From Nereocystis luetkeana (taxonomy: Eukaryota; Sar; Phaeophyceae; Laminariales; Laminariaceae), in assembly GCA_031213475.1 (NCBI GenBank), contig JARUPZ010000016.1, forward strand, positions 7,580,270 to 7,644,269: DNA of 64,000 bases. Reading direction: 5' to 3'. The position numbers and the translations under genes are program-made. The stretch's first letter is position 1, and each line of letters opens with the position of its first letter. The notes under the pieces are model-generated. The model ran no database searches, was not told the DNA's origin, and was given only the letters and a program-made list of their open reading frames with translations. This document shows, piece after piece, positions 58,601 through 64,000 of this stretch.

Positions 58601-59359
58601 CGTATGGGTGACAGCTTCAATGAGTTGATGAGATAATTTAATTTCCGGTGTAGCCACTTCCGGAGACAGCAATGGGAGTACTATGTAACTGCCTCTTGGG
58701 TGTTTTACCTTGAACACTGCGTTATACCATCAATTCCCTTGTGCGGAGTAAAGGTTCTTTACCTCGCACAAATGATCTAACTCGACAACCAGCTGTGGGC
58801 GACCGCCAAAAAAAAACCCCAAAAAAACGGTACCCTGGTTGTCTAGCTCACGTAGTGAGCGGCATGTTTTACAGTGTCGTTGCCAACCGACGCCAACCCA
58901 ACCTATATAAAATGGGTTGAGGGAGGGGGGGGGGGGCATATGGCGGTGGGGAGGAAGGGGAATCCTGGACATGATAAGTGACCGTGAGGCAAAGTGTGGG
59001 CTGTTAAGTTTCGCTTCCGATCACTTCTTTTGACACATATAACACGAACGCCTGTGAAAAGAAAGCCTCCAACATAAACGAAAACCCGTTTCTGAAATTA
59101 TTTCGCCTCCCCCCCCCCCGACGTGTGTATGGGTTTCTTTTCAACCGCTAACCACTGACCCCTCCAGGTGCTAGGGCGGATGAAGGGGTCCTACTTGGTC
59201 GTCATGGGCGCGGTGGGAGAGGCGGCTTTCGAAGCGAAAATCGACCCCTTCTATCTTATCCTGCCCCAGGCGGTGCTCGACGAGCGTTCCGGGGGTGGAG
59301 GGGGAGGGGGCAGCGGGGGTGGTGGCGGGGGTGGGGACATGGCGGGGAACAACTGGTGA
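49650..59359 (+). CDS. Plastid-type UVR-ApaG domain protein
   Basis: Seven exons in consistent phase: 49650-50111, 54239-54412, 55063-55176, 55999-56129, 56777-56930, 58154-58273, 59168-59359; 448 aa. Residues 1-60 have an Arg-rich start, a hydrophobic core (about 36-50) and PADGFF, like the signal peptide plus Phe-led transit peptide of heterokont plastid proteins. An acidic stretch follows (about 130-145). Residues 164-192 and 197-228 form two helical hairpins; the second ([11 protein letters not shown], then [11 protein letters not shown]) fits the UVR motif of UvrB/UvrC and Clp regulators. A Ser-rich linker (about 255-290) leads to an ApaG/DUF525 beta-sandwich (about 295-421). Key ApaG blocks: [69 protein letters not shown]. 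The C-terminus is a Gly-rich tail. ApaG domains bind phosphates or partner proteins; the role here is unknown. Most introns are rich in repeats. The Met at 49650 is the first ATG in frame. Confidence 0.92.
50399..50478. repeat. Short palindromic element, family 5
   Basis: Arms 'gtacggaaatgtaaagacc' and 'ctaatatttgcggacag' surround 'attaatattaat'. It lies in the first intron of the ApaG gene. Confidence 0.6.
50551..50622. repeat. Foldback element, family 1, truncated
   Basis: 'gcagttccgttttggggac' and 'gtccccaaaacgggtac' face each other around 'cactcaaattcccaagt'. The outer ends are worn. Confidence 0.65.
51851..51941. repeat. Foldback element, family 1
   Basis: 'atcccatttagaggtgcagt' and 'actgcggtccttaaag' arms around 'cactcaaattctgacaag'. 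Diverged. Confidence 0.65.
52109..52200. repeat. Foldback element, family 1
   Basis: 'ttaaccctttagaaccgcag' against 'ctgcggttctaaa', with interior 'caaaccagtcaaattccaag'. A second diverged copy (52195-52297) follows without a gap, sharing the 'aaccctttcag' border. Confidence 0.85.
52195..52297. repeat. Foldback element, family 1, second of a tandem pair
   Basis: 'ttagcactgcagtcccattc' and 'gggctgcagtcctaaaaggg' arms around 'tacttggaatttgac'. It differs from its neighbour at about a fifth of positions, so the pair is not a fresh duplication. Confidence 0.75.
53288..53364. repeat. Foldback element, family 1
   Basis: 'cagtcccgtttgggggac' against 'gtccccataacgggactg', interior 'ttactcagaatttgagtgg'. 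It lacks the left outer end. Confidence 0.7.
53720..53960 (-). repeat. Dispersed repeat, family 4, reverse copy
   Basis: From 'cattgatgctgtcatccat' through 'gtaggatgcagctcgccctt', 'cctcacggcgcttcgcgctc', 'gcaagcaatgtctgcccag' and 'acggccatgcatgataatgg' to a C run at 53938-53950. Confidence 0.85.
54706..54944. repeat. Tandem duplication of ~119 bp
   Basis: Two units (about 54706-54823 and 54825-54944) share 'atacagcag', 'acccttgcagg', 'ctctggggatggctgattca', 'gacatgcccccctccc' or its variant, and 'ccattgctccg'. The second unit runs into a family 4 start block ('gtctcgaaaggcgtgcgtgg'). Intron 2 of the ApaG gene. Confidence 0.85.
57270..57620. repeat. Degenerate GATGATA/ACGATGTG array
   Basis: The words 'gatgtg', 'tgatga', 'gataacg' and 'cgtgat' recur at irregular 15-30 nt spacing over 350 nt in intron 5 of the ApaG gene. 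It resembles a decayed minisatellite. Confidence 0.5.
57970..58104. repeat. Inverted-repeat element, family 2, with internal duplication
   Basis: Ends 'attacgggggaccatagtta' and 'tatgttcccccgtaat'. Near the right end the block 'agttaatcctatcaactatg' is present twice, lengthening the copy to ~135 bp. It lies just before the ApaG exon 6 acceptor. Confidence 0.85.
58360..58900 (+). repeat. Dispersed repeat, family 4, long copy
   Basis: Same order as 44850-45395: a G run, 'catgcatggccgtagtcg', 'caccgaccaggcaggcata', 'gcgcgaagcgccgtgaggtg', 'ggtgacagcttcaatgag', 'ccggtgtagccacttccgg', 'gtaaaggttctttacctcg', 'gttttacagtgtcgttgcca'. It fills most of ApaG intron 6. Confidence 0.85.
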
Positions 59360-59706
59360 CCGTAGTTGAGCATGTGGGACGTGAGGCTACTGCTGTTGGA
59401 AGCTTCTACTGGCGTCGTCGTCCGTACCTCCGCATAGCTTTGGAATAGGAGGTAGTGCACTCAAAATCTAAAGCGAGGCTGCTGTTTTCTCTTCTTCTCT
59501 TACCTTGCTATCTCGATAGCGCGTGTACCGTGCAGTGGTTAATGCGCGGTTGAAATGCTTGGTAGAGTTCCACTCGGAGCAACGGTAGCGTCTGCTGGCC
59601 GGCCGAAGCGTCTCTTGAGTAGATGGGTCGGAGTTTGTGTTCGCTCCCGGGCAACCGGCGTGCGACTTGTTTTTTTCCTTCTGGTGAGAACGGTTCAGGG
59701 CGGCTC

Positions 59707-59803
59707 TTAACCCCTTTAGAACCGCAGTCCCGTTTTGGGGACAAACCAGTCAAATTTCAAGTAGTTTGTCCCCAAAACGGGACTGCGGTTCTAAAGGGGT
59801 TAA
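59707..59803. repeat. Foldback element, family 1, most perfect copy
   Basis: Arms 'ttaacccctttagaaccgca' and 'tgcggttctaaaggggttaa' are perfect inverted repeats. They continue through 'gtcccgttttggggacaaac' to a short loop, 'cagtcaaatttcaagta'. 97 bp in all, about 350 bp after the ApaG stop codon. Confidence 0.9.
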
Positions 59804-60844
59804 GCTCGCCTTGGGTGGCTTGTGCGTCGCAGCACGCGCCGCACAAGCCCATCCTTGGGGAGCACGGGTAGTGAAAAATGGCGTTAGCGGCTACCCTTAA
59901 CTGTCTGATTGGCCAAGTGACTGACCGGCTGGTCGGCAGAGTAGCTGATTGACTGATTGGCTTGAGTTATTCGTTGGGCTAGTTAGCCTTTCAGGCGGAT
60001 TTTAGTGATTTCGGTTGATTAGCCGACCAAGTGATTGGCTGATCAAGTGAAACGTTCTTGGCTGATTGAGCGACTGGGTGATTATCTGATGTCCGATTGG
60101 CGTGTCAGTGACGGGCCGATGGACTGCTTTACGAGGTCGCAGGGTTATGCGAGACCACTCGAGGGGGGACCGACCCCCTGGCAAAGTTGTGTGACCGCCG
60201 TCTCGTATGCAGAGCTTGAGGCGTTTCGTGTCAAGGGGTGTAGGGGGTAGGGGCGAGTAATGGATGGGGAAGAAAGAAGGGTGAACTCCGCGCGGAAGAG
60301 GAGGAAAAACGTCATTTGCCTTGGAAGGGTGAAAAAATACTGACAAAAAATCTTGAACTTCCCGTAGAAGATTCGTGTATTTGTCTTTCAATTCTTTTTT
60401 TTCGAATCATCGACGGTCGGTAAAATTTCGTTTTTTTATTTTATTTCTTCGTGTACAAATCGAGATGTGTGTCGAAAAAAAAAAATGATGCGTTTTTACC
60501 CTTTTCTTTTTCTGTGTGTGTTTTTCTTCTGACTTTTTTTCTGTTTTCTTTTGTTCCGTGTTTTTTTTTTTTTTTTTCTCTTCCTTCGTTATTCCCCTTC
60601 TGTCTTTTCGAATCGCGGTGTTATCTCTTTTGGATCGTTTAGCCGCGTTGCCGTTGTCCCTCCTACCGCTCCGCTTTTCGAGCGTTTGTGCTCTGCGCCT
60701 TCCACCTGTTTGGAAACCCCCTCGCACGGAAAAACTCCGTAAAAGATGGAAGTATATGTTTTCGTGTTGTAAGCCTTCCCCCCCCCTCCTTTCGATTCAC
60801 GTGTTTTCTTCCGCTGATCGTTGTCGTAGACGCGTATCAGTGGT

Positions 60845-60970
60845 TGCTCGGCTTAGCCTGGCTTGGCTTGGCCTGACTTGGGTTGGCTCAGCCTGACTTG
60901 ACTTGGCTCGGCCTGGCTTTTGATTTGGCTCGGCCTGGCTTGACTTGGCTCGCCCTGGCTTGGCTTCGCG
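60845..60970. repeat. Minisatellite of TTGGCTCGGCCTGGC type
   Basis: About eight units of 13-17 nt with the core 'cggcctggcttgacttgg'. A minus-strand open frame across it (60797-61432) reads a Gln/Ser/Pro repeat and is judged non-coding. Confidence 0.8.
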
Positions 60971-63195
60971 GCTTGGATATGTAAGGTGGTTGAGAAATAA
61001 TCCCATGTGGGGCATATGTATTGTAGTCATGGAAGGCGATGTTGAAGACCGGGCGGAAGGAGGCGGTAGGTCCGCGAGGGGAGCGGGCAATCGGCGGGCT
61101 TCCCCCCGGGGTGATCGCTTCGAAAGGCCGTCGCCGAGGGGGAAAACATGGAGGGGAGGAAGCAATGAGGGATCATCGCCCTGAAGGAAGGGCGTTCGTT
61201 GAATTGGTTGAATAAAATACGGCCGAAATTTGGAAGGAAAAAAAAAAAAAAAACTGAAATAGGGGGACGGACGGGGGTACTGAATGATAGAACACGGACT
61301 CGTCGGTCTTTGAAGACGGAAAATTGGGTGACGGGCAAGCGGGGACAAAAGCACCTGCCGTGGAGCTCGTGCTCTCGTGCATAATGCATCGACGTGCATG
61401 GCAGGAAAGGTACTCTCTGCGGACCTGGTCACCTGTCGTCTGTTGTTTTCATCGATTATTTCTTTTTTGTTTGTTGGCGTATTTTGGCGTTTGTTTTTTC
61501 ATTTTCTCGTGACCGCTGGAGACTGACCGGGACTTCCCGGATGATTTAGGGTCGAGAGGATTGTGTTTTCCCTGCATACCACCATTTGTGAATAGAAGTG
61601 AGGATATTATATCAATGGGTATGGGGGGGGGTAGGAGGGGGAGGGTTCATGGATCGATGAGTGTGAACGGTGTTTTGTGTGCTACGGTTTTCGCGTACAG
61701 TAATATCTTTCCCAGAAATGGACAGCGTCGTTGGGTTCGTAGAGTTGTGGCGGAAGGTGAGGGCTTGGCTGCTGCTTTTATTTGAGCCGTGAGGGACGAT
61801 TTTGATTGGTCTGGCCTCGTGGGTACAGTAGTGGAAGGCGATTGGCTACTGATTGCTGCGTCGACTCGTTCGTTAGTAGCCTGGCCGTGCAGGCGGTGAA
61901 ATATGATTGGCTACTGTTTGTGTGGCGAGTTGTTGATTGGTAGGCCTGACCGACCAAGCCCGATGCGATGTTGATGGTGGTGTACATCACTACGATGCGA
62001 TGTAAGACGCTGGATAATGGGCGGACCATGCGGCATAATATATGTCAGCGGAGGTTTGTGCCGCGGGAGGGGTTGGGGGGTGGGGTGGGGTTGGGTGTGT
62101 GGGGGGGGGGGGGTATACAAGGCGGAGAAATGACTGAAAAAAAATAGCGGGGGGTGTTGAAAAGTGTCGAGTTTTTTTTTACTGCCCGCCCGAGTTGGTA
62201 CGGAGGAAAACCGATTTGCTTCGCAATAGTGACGATGATGCTGTGGCGTTTACCCCCTACGTAAATGGTTTTGTTTTTGAGCGCCAGGCAAGCCTGCTGT
62301 CATCGCAGCGAGCGGTCGTTCTGTAGCTCGAGCCTTGAATTGATTGCCCCTGATGGCACAAAGGCCGGGGCTAGTTTGGAGCGGCGGAGAGAGGGAGAGG
62401 TGGGAGGGAGGGAGCGTGCGTGCGTCAGCTAGAAGTAACAGAGACCAGGCCGTAGAAGAAGTGTTTAGACGACTGACTGCTGAATCACCGATCGATAGAC
62501 TCACGGATATTAGAGGGGGAGGGGGTGTACTCGGGCGACGAAGACGACGGAGTTGACGCAGCAGCAGCAGAGGAAGCAGGGGTAGCGGTGGTGAAAAGGT
62601 TGGTGTCGATTTTTTGCTGTGCTGCCTGTTGTTTTTTCCCGCTGTGCTTGTTGGTGGTGTATTGTGGTGTGGTTGGGAGCTACGTACCCCGAACGGCGGA
62701 GAAGGGCTGAGCTTTTTTTTTTATGGACTGGGCGAAGAGTTTGAGGACATGACCGGGTCTAATGAAATAATGCCAAAAAAAAAAACTTGAACCGATGCAT
62801 CTCGCAGCCTTCATCATCAGTCGAAGAACGCTGAGCATCGATCTGAACGGGGGAACTCACAGCTTACTACGTGTCAAGCCATCCGTATGACGTATGTGTT
62901 TGTTTGGGACCTTCGCAACCAACCGCTGTACATACCAAAACAACTACCTCCTACATACAACAGTACATACATACATACATGCACCGTATACATAACGCCT
63001 GCCAGGTTTGATGAGGGAACGGTTGCTAAAAGCCATAATGCAGCAACAACAGGGGGGGGGGGAGTACAGTAACAAAATGCAGGGTGGGCACTGCAAAAAA
63101 TTTGCGTGTAAGTGATCGACACTCAAAACATGTTGGCAGCGTTCCAAAACAGCGTTCGTCCCCCTTTCAGTACCACAGAGTAGCTAACTACTGCT

Positions 63196-63270
63196 GCAGT
63201 CAGTCCCGTTTTGGGGAAAAACCAGAATTATAAGAGGGTTTTTTCCCAAACGCGACTGAGTGCAGTCCTA
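63196..63270. repeat. Foldback element, family 1, diverged
   Basis: 'gcagtcagtcccgttttggg' and 'cccaaacgcgactgagtgca' arms around 'aaccagaattataag'. Confidence 0.6.
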
Positions 63271-63407
63271 CAAATGAATCCCTTTTCGGATCCAGGTACA
63301 TAGCGCGACTTACGGGGAAGGAGATGAAAAGCGAGTCGCCCGGTATTTATACACTCTCCACCCCGTTGTCGGAAAGTCAGCTTTGTTTGGTACGAGTATT
63401 ACTCTAC

Positions 63408-63462
<55 letters not shown>

Positions 63463-63472
63463 TTAATAGTAG
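63408..63472. repeat. AGT trinucleotide microsatellite
   Basis: (agt)n of about 60 nt ending in 'attaatagtagt', the same border as in the array at 48541. Confidence 0.9.
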
Positions 63473-63940
63473 TCCGCTGTGTTATCTTGCGAGTGATATG
63501 GTATAGCATGTCCAATCCTCTAGCAAGAGCATGCAGCGACGGTAGTAGCAGTAGCACAAACAAGTATCATGCCACCCGGCGTGAGTGTCGTACAGCAAGC
63601 AGTATTACATACATTTCTGTTCCATTTTGGACGCACCCCGTACCACTACTACCTGGTACGCCACATCAATCCGCGCTGCTTCGTGTAGGCAGTGGCCGAT
63701 GATGCTGTACAGATCGCCACCGTTTTCAGCTTTTTTTCGCCCTCAAGTCTCGAAAAAGGGTTAAGAACAACGAACACCTCATAAAACAAAATCTTGCTTT
63801 TTTCGCTCATGGAATGATATTATTGGTGGTGGTCTTGACAGCCATCAACACAACGCCTAACCGAGGCATGCGAGTCAGGCAAGCAAGCACCGCGAGCGGC
63901 GATCGTGTGCTCCTTCCTGCTCAAACGCGAAAACACCGCT

Positions 63941-64000
63941 CACCTGTCGGACAGATCGTGATCGATTATCTATTCAGCATTTAGATCATCTACAACATTA
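63941..64000. repeat. Dispersed repeat, family 3, cut by window end
   Basis: 'cacctgtcggacagatcgtg' then 'ttagatcatctacaac' match the left end of family 3. Confidence 0.6.

Larger units (their letters stand above)
59360..64000. other. Right-hand gene-poor region
   Basis: 4.6 kb after the ApaG stop with no recognised gene. It holds a perfect family 1 foldback (59707) and degenerate arrays of 'gattggctga' at about 59900-60120 and 61800-61960. T-rich tracts lie at 60410-60620 and a 'ttggctcggcctggc' array at 60845-60970. Several G runs, an AGT microsatellite (63408) and the left end of a family 3 copy that runs off the window (63941) complete it. Open frames here are short or low-complexity. 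Confidence 0.5.

Noticed and set aside
60797-61432. 211-codon minus-strand frame
   Set aside because: Its C-terminal part translates a minisatellite and its middle a T-rich tract; no domain seen.
1-64000. tRNA, rRNA or organelle genes
   Set aside because: I scanned for cloverleaf signatures and conserved rRNA words by eye and found none. A tRNA search program would be needed to exclude a tRNA fully.

Overview
The window looks like nuclear DNA of a photosynthetic stramenopile, most likely a brown alga of the Ectocarpus kind. The genes are split into many short GC-rich exons (50 to 700 nt) by long introns with GT..AG borders and pyrimidine-rich acceptors. One protein has a signal-peptide-like leader that opens onto Phe, as heterokont plastid proteins do. 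Introns and spacers are full of microsatellites, long G or C runs and several families of short inverted-repeat elements. The organism is an inference; no rRNA or organelle marker is present.

Most open frames here are chance frames in introns. I rebuilt genes by finding conserved blocks, then requiring GT/AG borders and matching intron phase at every junction. Two genes lie on the minus strand in the left part and three on the plus strand to the right. Minus strand, about 0.6-15 kb: a large gene of unknown function with an EF-hand-like segment and helical blocks (N-terminus not found). Minus strand, 17.6-25.1 kb: a six-exon GT22 mannosyltransferase, PIG-B/Gpi10, which adds the third mannose to the GPI anchor; its reading frame is broken in a 15-nt C run. 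A 340-bp divergent spacer separates it from an unknown plus-strand gene (25.4-28.6 kb, two exons recognised, 3' end not found). Plus strand, 29.5-46.2 kb: a twelve-exon FAD-dependent oxidoreductase of the retinol saturase/carotenoid isomerase/phytoene desaturase group. Plus strand, 49.7-59.4 kb: a seven-exon plastid-type protein with UVR-like helical hairpins followed by an ApaG (DUF525) domain.

The rest (1-0.6, 15-17.5, 28.6-29.5, 46.2-49.6 and 59.4-64 kb, plus introns) holds repeats. I recognise at least five dispersed families: a ~95-bp near-perfect foldback (arms with GAACCGCAGTCCCGTTTTGG), a ~110-bp element ending in ATTACGGGGGACCATAG, a ~290-bp element rich in GATCATCTACAG, a ~70-bp palindrome built on GGACCGTTT, and a 200-540-bp repeat that carries a G run next to a conserved block. 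A short motif, TACCAGGTA, is scattered through non-coding DNA. The genes share no obvious pathway (GPI anchoring, carotenoid/retinoid-type redox chemistry, plastid UVR/ApaG protein), as expected for a eukaryotic locus.
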